From Echinicola jeungdonensis (lineage in GTDB: Bacteria; Bacteroidota; Bacteroidia; Cytophagales; Cyclobacteriaceae), in NCBI RefSeq assembly GCF_030409905.1, contig NZ_JAUFQT010000001.1:2521001-2585000 (forward strand): a stretch of DNA of 64,000 nucleotides, in the 5' to 3' direction. Numbering within the stretch: the stretch's first letter is position 1; every line of letters begins with the position of its first letter. This document shows, piece by piece, positions 37,742-47,547 of this stretch. Under the pieces are notes generated by a model. That model did no database searches. It saw nothing but the letters and a program-made list of their open reading frames with translations, and was not told where the DNA came from. The translations under genes were made by a program, and so were the position numbers.

Positions 37742-38102
37742 AAAGATTTCTTTGAAAGTCAGTTCAAGAGCAAAAATAGCAAATTTGCCTTATTTGGGTA
37801 AATAATCGAGTTAATACCGGATAGAAGGTTTTTCCACTTTATAACTGGCAAAGGGAAAAAAATGTTTCGTTTATTATTGAAAGATTTAAGGATTGGGAAA
37901 TTGTAAAGTTTTTAAAATGGAGAGAAATCGGTTTGTTGCCCAACTCTTTGGTCTCCATTTGCAAAGCGGACAATTGAGTTGGGCAAATGCATTGCATCTT
38001 TTAATTTTATGGGAAATGATTTATAGCCTTAACATTGACTGGGTATTTTAGTCCTCGTTTCAAAAATTGGTCAAAGAAGAAAAATAAATACTTCCTTTAA
38101 AA
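37742..38102. other. Intergenic: possible promoter and repeat R1
   Basis: Minus-strand TATTTTTG (37778-37771) is a TAnnTTTG -7 element about 30 nt before the ABC gene; a good -33 partner is not evident. From about 37880 to 37990 lies a copy of repeat R1 (AAGATTTAAGGATTGGGAAATTG, then GGTCTCCATTTGCAAAGCGGAC). No gene is seen. Confidence 0.5.
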
Positions 38103-40520
38103 TTACAATGATTCCAATACATTGAAATTATAATGCTCGGTTGATTGCACATATGCATAAACATCAATTGGGCGTGCCCCCAATTTTTTCTTTTCAAGCT
38201 CTGCAGTAAAGGCCAAATCCAATTTTTGGCACCCAAGCTGTTTGGCTCTTTGGACAGTTTGATAAAGAATTTGCTTGTAAGTATTTTGCTTGTAAACAAA
38301 GTCATAATTCAATCCCACAATTAAAGCATTATAAAGTGACTGATTGACCTGACTAAACATTACCCCCACAAGAACCGGCTCCTCAATATTGTTTTCCGGA
38401 GAAAATTCAGGTTTTAGATAAAGCTGGATAAAATCACAGTGGGAATTGTCCACCATGGCTTTGAAATAATCTAGGGGTAGTTTAAAGACATTGAAATCAT
38501 AGGATTTATGATAAACCTGTTCGTAAAGTTGGTAGTATTTTAATAACTCCTTCTCTGTGTTGGGTTTTTCAAATTTTAAAATAAACCTTTGTTCGAATTT
38601 TAAAATCTCCTTTCGGACATTATAGCGGTACTTTTGATTTAATCTTTGTAGATAAGTTTCGGTAGAATCCCAGTCCAGGGAATTAAGGATAAGGTTGTTG
38701 GGTAGCTTAAAGCTGGTAAAGCCCAATTCCAACAAGGTGGTTTTCAATTCCAGGTCTTGTTCCCCATAAAAATCCCGCAACATGATTTTGGTGGCTTGGG
38801 TTTGTGTAAGGGTTTGGTTCATTTTATCCACCAGCATTTCCAAAGCCCTTTTCCAGCTTTTATGTTCATAGTCAATAAAAATATGATCCCCTTTGGTGAT
38901 TAAACTACCAGAGATTACACTTTTGGAAGTCAGATAATAGGGAGAGTGTAATCTTTCCTTTTCTACCTTTTCAGAAACCTGGCCTGAAGAGAACATGTCA
39001 TCCTTGGTCAGAGATACTGTAAAGAATGTTTTTAAAATAGTTTTTCCTGATTGATCTTTGATGGTAAAATAATAAAATTCCCAGTTGTTTTCAGGTATGT
39101 TTTGTTGGGAAAACGTCCTCTCAACCAATGTGACATTGTCGTAATTGAGGGTGCCATTATTGAGGAAAATGGCCTCCCATTCCTCCTTGTTTTCTTCCAA
39201 AATGCTGCGGTGAAGGATGGGGACAAGGCTGGGGCCTTCATTGAGGCCATGGGGTGAGGAAATTTCAACAGGTATATCAAAGGTGGGAATATTAAAATTG
39301 TTGGCCACTTCTTCACAGCTACTCCCTGCATCAGTAATCACCTTAATATAATTTTTCTGCAATTGGCAGAGCATGGCATCGATTTCCGACTTGCCCAATC
39401 GGTTATTGATCATAAAACGGATACCGCTCTTTTTCATGGGAACAGCGGGGAATGAAGCGGTATTAAGATAAAAACCATCCGTCTTCATTTGGCTGATGAT
39501 GTCATAACTAATTTTGGGCAAGCCTACGGGAATAAAAAATAAGGGGCTATCTCCTTTTTCAAATTGCGGAAGATGCAGTTCATCCAATCGCTTATTCGTA
39601 TAAGCAATTAATTTTTTAAGGTGGCCTTGTCTTTGATTGATCTCATTGGATAAATGAAGCTTAGCCGAGGCAATGGCTGCTCCTAACATGGGTGACTGTA
39701 TGGGGCCAGAGAAAATATAGGTGGACCCGCAATTACGCACCTTTTTTTCCAAATCTTTATTAGGGAAAACCAGGCATCCACCAGCAGCAGCAAAGGATTT
39801 GTTTAGAGAAACGGCTAGAACCATTTTTTCGTGATGGGCCATTTTACTTCGAACTACCCCACAACCATTTTTACCCGTCCAACCCATGCCATGGGCATCA
39901 TCAATGTATAGGTGAAACTTTTCATATTTGTTCAGCAATTTTTCCAACTCCCCAAAAGATGCATAATCACCATACATGGAATAAACCCCATCGGCGAAAT
40001 ACCAAATTTTGTCATACTTATTATTCAGGTTTTGGATTTTGGTTTCCAAAGCCTCCATGCTATTATGCTTGATAACAAAAATGGGGATCTTTTTGGCCTT
40101 TAGTTGCTGAATGGTCATTTGGATGCTGGAATGGGCCTGTAAATCGATGATCACCGCATCTTTTTCCCCTACCAAAACAGGAATGGCGGCCAAGTGGCCC
40201 AAGGTGGTACTGGCGGTGACAATCAACGGCTTCTTAAAAATTTGTTGTAAAAGGGTTTCCAGTTCCAGGTAAAGACCGATAGAAAGGTAAGTTCGGGAAG
40301 AAGAGAACTGGGTACCATATTGGGTGACGGCATGAACCACTCCCTCTTTGAGTTTGGGGTCATTTTCCAAACCCAAATAGCTACAAGAACCAAAATTGAC
40401 CAGGCCAGTACCTTCTATAGTGACATTCCCGGTCTCTTCAAATTGTTCATCCTCTGTATAGTTATGGACCAGTTTTCTTCTAAAACCGTCTTCAACGATT
40501 TGATTCAAAGTGTCAATCAT
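38103..40520 (-). CDS. Alpha-oxoamine synthase fused to a GNAT-like acyltransferase
   Basis: An 805-residue two-domain protein. Residues 1 to about 400 are a PLP-dependent alpha-oxoamine synthase (BioF/KBL/ALAS/SPT group). Seen are NFGSCSYLGLENDPKLKEG, the cofactor-stacking region, YIDDAHGMGW, and the Schiff-base Lys241 in VSLNKSFAAAGG. Such enzymes join an acyl-CoA to an amino acid with loss of CO2. A linker with extra sequence follows. From about 500 to 805 lies a GNAT/FemAB-like (BioF2-type) region, with LNQKYRYNVRKEILKFEQRF, YYQLYEQVYHKSYDF and LGCQKLDLAFTAELEKKKLGARP near the end. Whether one chain makes and then acylates a long-chain amine (sphingoid- or sulfonolipid-like) is hypothesis. 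It stands alone on the minus strand, 361 bp from the exporter operon. Confidence 0.85.
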   Translation of the reverse strand: MIDTLNQIVEDGFRRKLVHNYTEDEQFEETGNVTIEGTGLVNFGSCSYLGLENDPKLKEGVVHAVTQYGTQFSSSRTYLSIGLYLELETLLQQIFKKPLIVTASTTLGHLAAIPVLVGEKDAVIIDLQAHSSIQMTIQQLKAKKIPIFVIKHNSMEALETKIQNLNNKYDKIWYFADGVYSMYGDYASFGELEKLLNKYEKFHLYIDDAHGMGWTGKNGCGVVRSKMAHHEKMVLAVSLNKSFAAAGGCLVFPNKDLEKKVRNCGSTYIFSGPIQSPMLGAAIASAKLHLSNEINQRQGHLKKLIAYTNKRLDELHLPQFEKGDSPLFFIPVGLPKISYDIISQMKTDGFYLNTASFPAVPMKKSGIRFMINNRLGKSEIDAMLCQLQKNYIKVITDAGSSCEEVANNFNIPTFDIPVEISSPHGLNEGPSLVPILHRSILEENKEEWEAIFLNNGTLNYDNVTLVERTFSQQNIPENNWEFYYFTIKDQSGKTILKTFFTVSLTKDDMFSSGQVSEKVEKERLHSPYYLTSKSVISGSLITKGDHIFIDYEHKSWKRALEMLVDKMNQTLTQTQATKIMLRDFYGEQDLELKTTLLELGFTSFKLPNNLILNSLDWDSTETYLQRLNQKYRYNVRKEILKFEQRFILKFEKPNTEKELLKYYQLYEQVYHKSYDFNVFKLPLDYFKAMVDNSHCDFIQLYLKPEFSPENNIEEPVLVGVMFSQVNQSLYNALIVGLNYDFVYKQNTYKQILYQTVQRAKQLGCQKLDLAFTAELEKKKLGARPIDVYAYVQSTEHYNFNVLESL

Positions 40521-40824
40521 GGTTTTGATATGGGGTTAGTTGGAAATTATGCTTGATTAAAGTGACTGGTTTAAAAACAAGGGGTGTGAATTTGTTTTTA
40601 TGAATTAATCCTGAAAAAAGGTTTGATATTCATGGGGTAAGTGTTGAAAAACAAAGTTGATTAAAAATTGAGTGTTCAAATATACTAAAAAATCAATGAT
40701 CAGTGCTTTTTACTAGGGAGATTGAATTGTTAGTTTTTGGATAGCAGAGAATAATTTTGGGAAATTGTAGGGAAGAATGATCAATTACCTTGAACCTGGG
40801 GATTAAACAGAGCTCAAATGGGGA
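40521..40824. other. Upstream region of the oxoamine synthase gene
   Basis: No gene is seen. Minus-strand TATATTTG (40684-40677) matches TAnnTTTG and would give a leader of about 150 nt; the -33 element is not clear. Confidence 0.4.
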
Positions 40825-40828
40825 CCTA

Positions 40829-40856
40829 AAAAAGGCCCCGTTTCAAACGGGGCCTT
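40829..40856 (-). terminator. Terminator of the GYD gene
   Basis: AAGGCCCCGTTT (40832-40843) and AAACGGGGCCTT (40845-40856) form a perfect 12-bp inverted repeat. On the minus strand it is followed by a T run, 30 nt after the GYD protein stop. Confidence 0.9.
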
Positions 40857-40885
40857 AAGAAAATAAACTGCTTACATGGAAAATC

Positions 40886-41206
40886 CTATTTTCCTGGAGG
40901 CCGGTAATTGACTGATTTTTTAACCGCTTGGTCCACTTCTTCTGGAGTAAGAAGTACCGTTGTTGAGATGGTGACTAAACCTGAAGCATTCACTGCAATG
41001 GCGATTGCGGATGCGGTCACTGCGTCAGGCATATCACAAATGACATAAACATCATGTTGGCCAAAAGCAAAATAAAACGCTTCTATTTTGCCTCCCATTC
41101 CTGTAACCATTTTCTCAACAGTTTCCTTTCTGCCTGTGCCTCCATCTTTCATTAAGCCTTTGGCACCTTCCGGATTGTAAGATCCCTCAATTAAAAACTT
41201 TGCCAT
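40886..41206 (-). CDS. GYD domain protein
   Basis: A 106-residue protein matching the small GYD family: FLIEGSYNPEGAKGLMKDGGTGRKETVEKMVTGMGGKIEAFYFAFGQHDVYVICDMPDAVTASAIAIAVNASG. The fold is a ferredoxin-like dimer with no known function. Just before the ATG on this strand are three copies of CCCTAAA, so the ribosome-binding region is a 7-bp tandem repeat. It is transcribed away from the next gene and has its own terminator. Confidence 0.88.
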   Translation of the reverse strand: MAKFLIEGSYNPEGAKGLMKDGGTGRKETVEKMVTGMGGKIEAFYFAFGQHDVYVICDMPDAVTASAIAIAVNASGLVTISTTVLLTPEEVDQAVKKSVNYRPPGK

Positions 41207-41209
41207 TTT

Positions 41210-41230
41210 TTTAGGGTTTAGGGTTTAGGG
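41210..41230 (-). repeat. CCCTAAA tandem repeat at the GYD start
   Basis: Three uninterrupted 7-bp units (TTTAGGG on the plus strand) end 3 nt before the start codon region of the GYD gene. The unit is not a multiple of 3 and lies where the ribosome binds, so slippage would change leader spacing. The rest of 41231-41546 shows no gene and no clear promoter. Confidence 0.75.
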
Positions 41231-41546
41231 TATCGAGTATAAGTAAATTTAGTTATTGTTAACTTACTGTAAAAGAGAAAGTTGATATGGTTTTTGTGTG
41301 GGTTGGAAGATGTCCGGATTCCAGGAGCAAAAATTTGTTTTGATTATTTATTAAGGGAGCCTAAAAGGTATAAAAGTTGAAATTGGATTTTCTATTGAAA
41401 TTCTAAATTGATTTTAGGGACTAGTGCTTTGGGTATTAATAAAGTAAACTGATTTTCACCTTTCCTTTAAAAACCAATTCCTATTTTGCTGTTCAACTTA
41501 TTAAGTAATTTTTATAACTTAACACAAGTAATAACCAATTACCATT

Positions 41547-41861
41547 ATGCCAAAGATACCAAAACCATTTATCGATTTTAAAGAAGATTTTCCTGAAGTA
41601 AGTCAGGCCTACTTTTCCTTAGGCAAATCTGTTCATGAAGCCGGACCCATTGACAAGAAAACCCGTGAGCTTATCCAATTGGGTATATCCTGTGGTGCCC
41701 AAAAGGAGGGCGCGGTGCACTCTCATACCCGAAAAGCCTTGGATGCCGGATGTAGCAAAGAAGAAATCAGGCACGCAGTTTTGCTGATGCTTCCCACCCT
41801 GGGTATGCCTTCCATGATGGCCTCCATGACCTGGGTAAACGACATTTTGGATTCAGAATAA
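41547..41861 (+). CDS. Carboxymuconolactone decarboxylase / AhpD-like protein
   Basis: A 104-residue, all-helical protein: SLGKSVHEAGPIDKKTRELIQLGISCGAQKEGAVHSHTRKALDAGCSKEEIRHAVLLMLPTLGMP. The pattern E-x6-C-x3-E-x4-H-x-H belongs to the CMD/AhpD-like family. It has only one cysteine in this block (SCGAQKEG), not the CxxC of true AhpD peroxidase, so the redox role is doubtful. It is a lone gene before the repeat-rich zone. Confidence 0.87.
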   Translation: MPKIPKPFIDFKEDFPEVSQAYFSLGKSVHEAGPIDKKTRELIQLGISCGAQKEGAVHSHTRKALDAGCSKEEIRHAVLLMLPTLGMPSMMASMTWVNDILDSE

Positions 41862-42664
41862 AGGATTTTGAGATTGGAAAAATTGTAAGATTTTAAAATT
41901 GTCCGGCTGTCCCTGAATTAAAATTGGGGCTGATCCGGATTCGATGGCTGGTCCGCATTTGCAATGCGGACTTTTAATGTTGGGGCATTTGTGATGTTCC
42001 TAACAACTGAAATTTTTAATGGGGCCGCCATAACGACCCTGAAGGCGTCATATATAAATAATCGCGGGGTATAAATGGAAAACCGATAACCTGCGTTAGC
42101 CGCCAAGTCAGTGTCCAATGCCAATCACTGTTCTCTAATACTCATCGTGAGTTTGGTGATGTTCATTATGGGGCAATAAGTCAAGGTGGGCAAAAAGAGC
42201 TAAAGACCCTGAAGGGGTCAAATGCAAATAACCCCGGGCAAACCTGTGCAGCCCGGGGAAAAGAGTCAATCCGGTTTCAAGCATTAGCACCAACCCAGTA
42301 TCCAATGTCATCAAATTATAGCTAATGCCCATTGCCTGGTTGGTTTTGGGTTGCTTGTAGAAAGTCATGAGCCATGAACCAGGGATTCATGGCCATTCGA
42401 TAATAATGGTTATGGTTTTAGGTTTTTTTGATCCTTATAATATTAATCATTGAAGGTTAAAAGATAAAATTATAACTTATTAAGGAATAACAAGAGTGTT
42501 CTTTTAAGTCGTGATAATCCAAGGTTATTGCTTGAAGGTTAGCTGGGGCTTTTTGGGAGCATTTCTGGAGGGTATTTTAGGAGAAATGCCCAGGGCTACA
42601 ATTATTAAGGGATTGGTTTTAAGGCTTGTATTGGGAATCTATTTTTTGGTGATAAAATGAAGGA
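41862..42664. repeat. Long intergenic with dispersed repeats R1 and R2
   Basis: No gene is seen in 803 bp. About 41870-41980 is repeat R1, the AT-rich element followed by a perfect 9-bp stem GTCCGCATT / AATGCGGAC (41951-41971). About 42029-42130 is a decayed R2. About 42195-42410 is a good R2 copy: GACCC/GGGTC stem (42205-42219), then CCCCGGGC (42232-42239) / GCCCGGGG (42251-42258). Short open frames here follow the repeats, not genes. Confidence 0.7.
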
Positions 42665-43250
42665 ATGATGTGGAGTAATATTTTCAAAATATTTCCCATC
42701 CTTGTGATGCTTTCCCTTTGGGCATGTACTCCTCGCCCAATAATCAGGGAGTTAAAGGCCACCCATGATTTGAATTACTCTGGCAATAATCAATTTATAA
42801 AAGCCCATATGAAAAATGGGGAAGTTTATTTGCTTGATTATTGGTATATGGAAGGTGATTCTCTTTTCCTAAAAGGATATGGGGAAAAATTAGATATTAA
42901 TCGAAAGGTAATAAGGACAAACGAATACAATAGGGATCATATTTCAAGAAACACCCCATATTCCATTCCCGTTGATGAGATTTTTATTCTTGAAACCAAC
43001 CAGGTGGATAAAACATTGATGGGCGGGGTTGCATTAGTCACTGGGGTAACTGGAGTTGTTACTTTAATGTGTTTGATTAGCCCCAAAACCTGTTTTGGAT
43101 CATGCCCCACTTTTTATGCATTGGATTTGCAACAAAAAACTGGACAAATGATTAAGCTCTATGTTAATATAATAACGCCTGCCGCGGGCTCCTCAAATTG
43201 TCAGTGCGATATTGAAAAAAAAATCACCCTGACAATTTCGAGGTCAGTCT

Positions 43251-44072
43251 TTATACGGTAATTTTTTTGTTGGTTTTTCCGAACTGATCAGGTGATAGGT
43301 ACCCAAGTGAGGAGTGTCTCCTGTTCCTATTGTACCAGATTTCAATAAATTCGAAAATTTCCTGTTTTGCTTGCATTACTGATCCGTATTTACGGTATCC
43401 TGTTTCCGATTTCAGGATTTTGAAGAAGTTTTCAGCTACTGCATTGTCCCAGCAGTTTCCTTTTCTGCTCATGCTCTGCCTCACCTTTTCAGAATCGAGT
43501 TCATTCTTGAATTCACCGCAGGCATATTGTACGCCCCTGTCTGAATGGAAAACCAGGTCTCTGAAAAAAGGCCTGTTGATCTGTGCCATTCGCCATGCCG
43601 GTATAACTGTTGCCCCGGCATGCATGGTGGTGGACATCGACCATCCGATTATCTTACGGTCATACAGGTCCATGATCATGGTCAGGTAAAGCCATCCCTC
43701 TTCTGTCCAGATGTAGGTAATGTCCGATACCCATGATTTTGCAGGGCCATCAGGGCTGAAGTTCCTGTTAAGCAGGTTCGGACTGATTCTGAAACTGTGG
43801 TTAGATTCAGTGGTACAGACACTGAACTTCCCCGATATCACACTCCTGAGCCCATTTGCTTTCATTATCCTGGCAACCCTTGGCCTGGACACCGAAAAGC
43901 CCCTGTCCCTAAGCTCAATGGTTATCTTCGGACTTCCATACCGGCACTTGCTTTCAGCATAGATTTTATGGATTTCCCTGGATACTTCTTCTCGCTCCTC
44001 AGCACATTTGGATGGTTTTCGGTTAAGCCAGCCATAAAAACCGCTTCTGCTTACTTTAAAAACCCTGCACAT
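43251..44072 (-). CDS. IS3-family transposase OrfB (copy 1)
   Basis: A 273-residue integrase-core protein from its first ATG. The catalytic triad is seen in WVSDITYIW (D), [11 protein letters not shown] (D) and [20 protein letters not shown] (E). The frame stays open upstream of the ATG through [14 protein letters not shown] into the end of orfA, so the real product is an OrfAB fusion made by -1 frameshifting. Confidence 0.95.
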   Translation of the reverse strand: MCRVFKVSRSGFYGWLNRKPSKCAEEREEVSREIHKIYAESKCRYGSPKITIELRDRGFSVSRPRVARIMKANGLRSVISGKFSVCTTESNHSFRISPNLLNRNFSPDGPAKSWVSDITYIWTEEGWLYLTMIMDLYDRKIIGWSMSTTMHAGATVIPAWRMAQINRPFFRDLVFHSDRGVQYACGEFKNELDSEKVRQSMSRKGNCWDNAVAENFFKILKSETGYRKYGSVMQAKQEIFEFIEIWYNRNRRHSSLGYLSPDQFGKTNKKITV

Positions 44073-44104
44073 CTTTTCAACAGCAAACTCGTGCCTGTGA
44101 GCCC

Positions 44105-44422
44105 TTATGAACCGGAATATTTGTTGTCCCCCTTGGAAAAGATGCTTACTGCCTTTTTTAGAATATCACGCTCCAGTTCGGCTTCTTTCAGGGCTTTTTT
44201 CAAGGCAAGGATTTCTTTCTCTTCTTCTGTTAGATGCTGTTTCCCGTTTCCGGGAAAGCTGCTGGATTCACTTGCTTTAAATTCCCTGGCCCAACGCCTG
44301 ACCAGGTCTGGTCCAATCCCAAGTTCTCTTCCAACTTCAGTACTTGTTTTTCCATTCAAATGAAGCTCTACGGCCATCGTTTTAAAGGCCTTGTCAAATG
44401 TTCTCCTTTCTCTATTACTCAT
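44105..44422 (-). CDS. IS3-family OrfA (copy 1)
   Basis: A 105-residue protein with a helix-turn-helix ([24 protein letters not shown]) that binds the element ends, and a leucine-rich coiled segment ([27 protein letters not shown]). The codons CTA AAA AAG in the ILKK region form the slippery heptamer A AAA AAG. Confidence 0.94.
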   Translation of the reverse strand: MSNRERRTFDKAFKTMAVELHLNGKTSTEVGRELGIGPDLVRRWAREFKASESSSFPGNGKQHLTEEEKEILALKKALKEAELERDILKKAVSIFSKGDNKYSGS

Positions 44423-45565
44423 TGTTTCAAATTTAAGAAAAGAGCTTAACTTATTGTCCAGTCAAAGGTATACACTCCACATCCTATAATGGCAGTTCGG
44501 TAATTATGGCTGAGGGCTTTTCTGCCAGTATCATGCCTGGCCTGGAAGATATTGATATTGATCATCTAATGGGGACAGACTATTCAAAAAATTATGAATT
44601 GACCCTCACCAATGAGGCTTTGGAAACCCACTCTATTCGTTATGCGAACTTATTGGCTGTAGAAAAATTGCCAGTGGAAAATGTGTTTCAAAGTGGGAAT
44701 GGGATTTTTTATAAAACCAACAATTTAATTCCTCCCCAAAAATGTGAAAGTCCTTCTGGAAATTGCTTGCCCGAGGTAAGAGACAGGGATGGTTTAGAAT
44801 ATTTTTCCCTGAGTGATCCTGATAACCTTAGGTCCAAGGAAGAAATAATTATTTCATTTCCTGTTAATGAGGCTGGACAAAAAGGACTTGTTATTGGGAA
44901 AAGACAAAGCCTGATGACCACCTATTTATTGTACCAGGGCCTGGCTTATATGGGGAATGCGGTTGGATACTTTTTTACCCAATATGAATTGGGAAATATT
45001 CGACAAAAAGAGAATGTTTTTAACCTATTGGGTGGAATTGAGGTTTTTGTGAAGGATGCTGATGGAGAATGGGTTTTGCAATCCGAAATTCATGAAACCG
45101 GACCGATTGCCGTGGATTATTCTATAATTCCTATTCAAAATTTAAAAAAAGGAGAGGTAGAAATTAAAATCAGGATGAACAATGGCCTTTGGAGAATTGG
45201 CTATTTGGCTTTAACAGAAATTAAAGGAGAGGTTTACCCTGAAGTTTTTCAGCCTGTTGAGGTGGAAAAACAAGAGGGGAGTGAATCTGATGGATTAGGG
45301 AAATTACTGGACCCTGATGATTATCTGGTAACCTTTCCAGGAGATCGTTATGTTTTGAAATATGAACTTCCTTATGAACATGCAGCCTTGTTTTTGAATT
45401 CCAAAGGGTATTATTTGGAATGGATAAGAGAAGGTTGGATAGAGGAGCAGGATTTAAAGAAACTCCATCAAATGATTCGAAAACCGGAGCGGTACCTTAA
45501 GGAAATAGCTCCATCGTACAAAAAAGTAGAACCTGAAATGGAAAATGCCTTTTGGAATAGCAGAT

Positions 45566-46114
45566 ATGTCATGCCCTAAACTTATATATCAGGTATTGAT
45601 TTTAATATTGGTGGGGATTTCCTGTTCTCCTCCGAGATCCATTTTGGCCCCTAAAAAGATGGTCCCCAAACAAAACGAAATTCTCTCAGATGCTTTCGGA
45701 GGGTGGATGGAATTGGGAGTTACCAATAGGCCAAACAAAATAGAAGGAGAGTTTATAGCCATTCACAACGATTCCATTTTTGTCTTGAAAAATGACCAAC
45801 TCAGTGGGTTTCCTAAAGGTGACATCCAATTTGCACGAGTGATTTTTTATAATACCCAATACAATGCTATGGCTTTTTTGACTTCCATATCAAGTCTTGC
45901 CACAATCTCCAATGGTATTTTCCTCATTGGTACGCTTCCCTTAAATATAGTAGTTGGGGTTTTTTCTAATATTGCAGAGAGAAAAAGGTTGAATTACCGG
46001 CAATACCCAGATCAACCATGGGAGGAATTGTCCAAGTTTTCCAGGTTTCCACAGGGTTTACCAAAAGGGGGCCAAAGAAGAGAGATTAAAAGCCGTAAGT
46101 GGTTAAGAATTTGA
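45566..46114 (+). CDS. Small lipoprotein of unknown function
   Basis: A 182-residue protein from ATG 45566 (MSCPKLIYQVLILILVGISCSPP), chosen because this start gives a clean lipobox (VGISC). Two hydrophobic stretches lie at about 100-135 (AMAFLTSISSLATISNGIFLIGTLPLNIVVGVF). The tail is basic. The first 14 bp overlap the broken lipoprotein gene upstream. Both proteins begin alike (lipobox, then a hydrophilic part with a phrase about equally placed: GEFIAIHNDSIFVL here, MKNGEVYLLDYWYMEGDSLFLKG there), so they may be related. I do not recognise a family. Confidence 0.72.
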   Translation: MSCPKLIYQVLILILVGISCSPPRSILAPKKMVPKQNEILSDAFGGWMELGVTNRPNKIEGEFIAIHNDSIFVLKNDQLSGFPKGDIQFARVIFYNTQYNAMAFLTSISSLATISNGIFLIGTLPLNIVVGVFSNIAERKRLNYRQYPDQPWEELSKFSRFPQGLPKGGQRREIKSRKWLRI

Positions 46115-46564
46115 AAGAAGAGAATCTGATCCGCATTTGCAATGCCCATAACATCTGATTTTTTGCAGGGGAAAAACTATTTTCTAACTCAGATAATTAG
46201 ATTAGAAAATTCTAAGATTGAAATATTGGAAAATTAGGTGCAGGTTTAAATTGTCGTTAAATCCCCCCTAAATAATTTCTTGGGTGTTTTTTATGAAAGG
46301 ATATTCGATTTTAAGTAGTCAGTGCCCCAGACCCTGAAAGGGTCAAATATTTTAACCCCGGGCAAACTGGTGCAGCCCAGGGAATAGAGCCAATCCGGTT
46401 TCACGCATTAGCAGCAAACCCAGTATCCAAATTCAACCAATTTTTCGCTAATGCCCATGGTCTGTTTGTTTTTAAGTTGTTTGTAAAAGGTCTGGAGACT
46501 TGAACCAAGGATTCGTGACCATTTGTGTAATTGGTGGTCTGTTAAAATTGTGAAAATATCGAAA
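46115..46564. repeat. Intergenic with repeats R1 and R2
   Basis: R1 from about 46120 (GATCCGCATTTGCAATGCCCAT, then the AT-rich element to 46236). R2 from about 46321 to 46540 (ACCCTGAAAGGGTC, CCCCGGGC...GCCCAGGG, and the long tail with GCATTAGCAGCAAACCCAGT). No gene is seen. IS copy 2 is inserted at its right end. Confidence 0.7.
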
Positions 46565-46693
46565 TGGATTTGCAACAAAAAACTGGACAAATGATTAAGC
46601 TCTATGTTAATATAATAACGCCTGCCGCGGGCTCCTCAAATTGTCAGTGCGATATTGAAAAAAAAATCACCCTGACAATTTCGAGGTCAGTCT

Positions 46694-47515
46694 TTATACG
46701 GTAATTTTTTTGTTGGTTTTTCCGAACTGATCAGGTGATAGGTACCCAAGTGAGGAGTGTCTCCTGTTCCTATTGTACCAGATTTCAATAAATTCGAAAA
46801 TTTCCTGTTTTGCTTGCATTACTGATCCGTATTTACGGTATCCTGTTTCCGATTTCAGGATTTTGAAGAAGTTTTCAGCTACTGCATTGTCCCAGCAGTT
46901 TCCTTTTCTGCTCATGCTCTGCCTCACCTTTTCAGAATCGAGTTCATTCTTGAATTCACCGCAGGCATATTGTACGCCCCTGTCTGAATGGAAAACCAGG
47001 TCTCTGAAAAAAGGCCTGTTGATCTGTGCCATTCGCCATGCCGGTATAACTGTTGCCCCGGCATGCATGGTGGTGGACATCGACCATCCGATTATCTTAC
47101 GGTCATACAGGTCCATGATCATGGTCAGGTAAAGCCATCCCTCTTCTGTCCAGATGTAGGTAATGTCCGATACCCATGATTTTGCAGGGCCATCAGGGCT
47201 GAAGTTCCTGTTAAGCAGGTTCGGACTGATTCTGAAACTGTGGTTAGATTCAGTGGTACAGACACTGAACTTCCCCGATATCACACTCCTGAGCCCATTT
47301 GCTTTCATTATCCTGGCAACCCTTGGCCTGGACACCGAAAAGCCCCTGTCCCTAAGCTCAATGGTTATCTTCGGACTTCCATACCGGCACTTGCTTTCAG
47401 CATAGATTTTATGGATTTCCCTGGATACTTCTTCTCGCTCCTCAGCACATTTGGATGGTTTTCGGTTAAGCCAGCCATAAAAACCGCTTCTGCTTACTTT
47501 AAAAACCCTGCACAT
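46694..47515 (-). CDS. IS3-family transposase OrfB (copy 2)
   Basis: Identical in sequence to the OrfB of copies 1 and 3 (273 residues from the first ATG, DDE triad intact), so this copy is probably active. Confidence 0.94.
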   Translation of the reverse strand: MCRVFKVSRSGFYGWLNRKPSKCAEEREEVSREIHKIYAESKCRYGSPKITIELRDRGFSVSRPRVARIMKANGLRSVISGKFSVCTTESNHSFRISPNLLNRNFSPDGPAKSWVSDITYIWTEEGWLYLTMIMDLYDRKIIGWSMSTTMHAGATVIPAWRMAQINRPFFRDLVFHSDRGVQYACGEFKNELDSEKVRQSMSRKGNCWDNAVAENFFKILKSETGYRKYGSVMQAKQEIFEFIEIWYNRNRRHSSLGYLSPDQFGKTNKKITV

Positions 47516-47547
47516 CTTTTCAACAGCAAACTCGTGCCTGTGAGCCC

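Larger units (their letters stand above)
43122..44479 (-). mobile_element. IS3-family insertion sequence, copy 1
   Basis: A 1358-bp element, TG...CA at the tips. The two ends share ACTGGACAA and TTAAGCTC in inverted orientation about 15-38 bp from the tips. It is flanked by the direct repeat CAT (43119-43121 and 44480-44482). It carries orfA and orfB on the minus strand. After orfB, a near-perfect inverted repeat (CTGACAATTT / AAATTGTCAG) with a T run between the arms may end transcription. The encoded proteins are identical to copies 2 and 3. Confidence 0.95.
42665..45579 (+). pseudogene. Lipoprotein gene interrupted by an IS3-family element
   Basis: The 5' part (42665-43121) encodes a lipoprotein signal (IFKIFPILVMLSLWACTPRP) and about 152 residues; the 3' part resumes at 44483. 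Removing the insertion plus one copy of the 3-bp duplication CAT joins GCA to TCC TAT AAT in frame. This gives one 517-residue reading frame ending at 45579 (NSRYVMP). The restored protein has a hydrophobic segment near residue 120-140 (LMGGVALVTGVTGVVTLMCLI), then a mostly polar beta-rich region; I do not recognise a family. The next lipoprotein gene overlaps its end by 14 bp, so the two formed an operon. The insertion should stop full-length product and may reduce expression of the partner gene. Confidence 0.9.

Noticed and set aside
41918..42124. 68-codon minus-strand frame
   Set aside because: Coincides with repeats R1 and decayed R2; no coding signs.
42135..42368. 77-codon minus-strand frame in the region before the broken lipoprotein gene
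   Set aside because: It lies in repeat R2; similar peptides appear wherever R2 occurs, so the similarity is that of the repeat.
44506..45579. Independent gene starting at ATG 44506
   Set aside because: The ATG is internal: joining the sequence across the IS restores one frame with the part before the insertion, so this is the 3' part of the broken lipoprotein gene.
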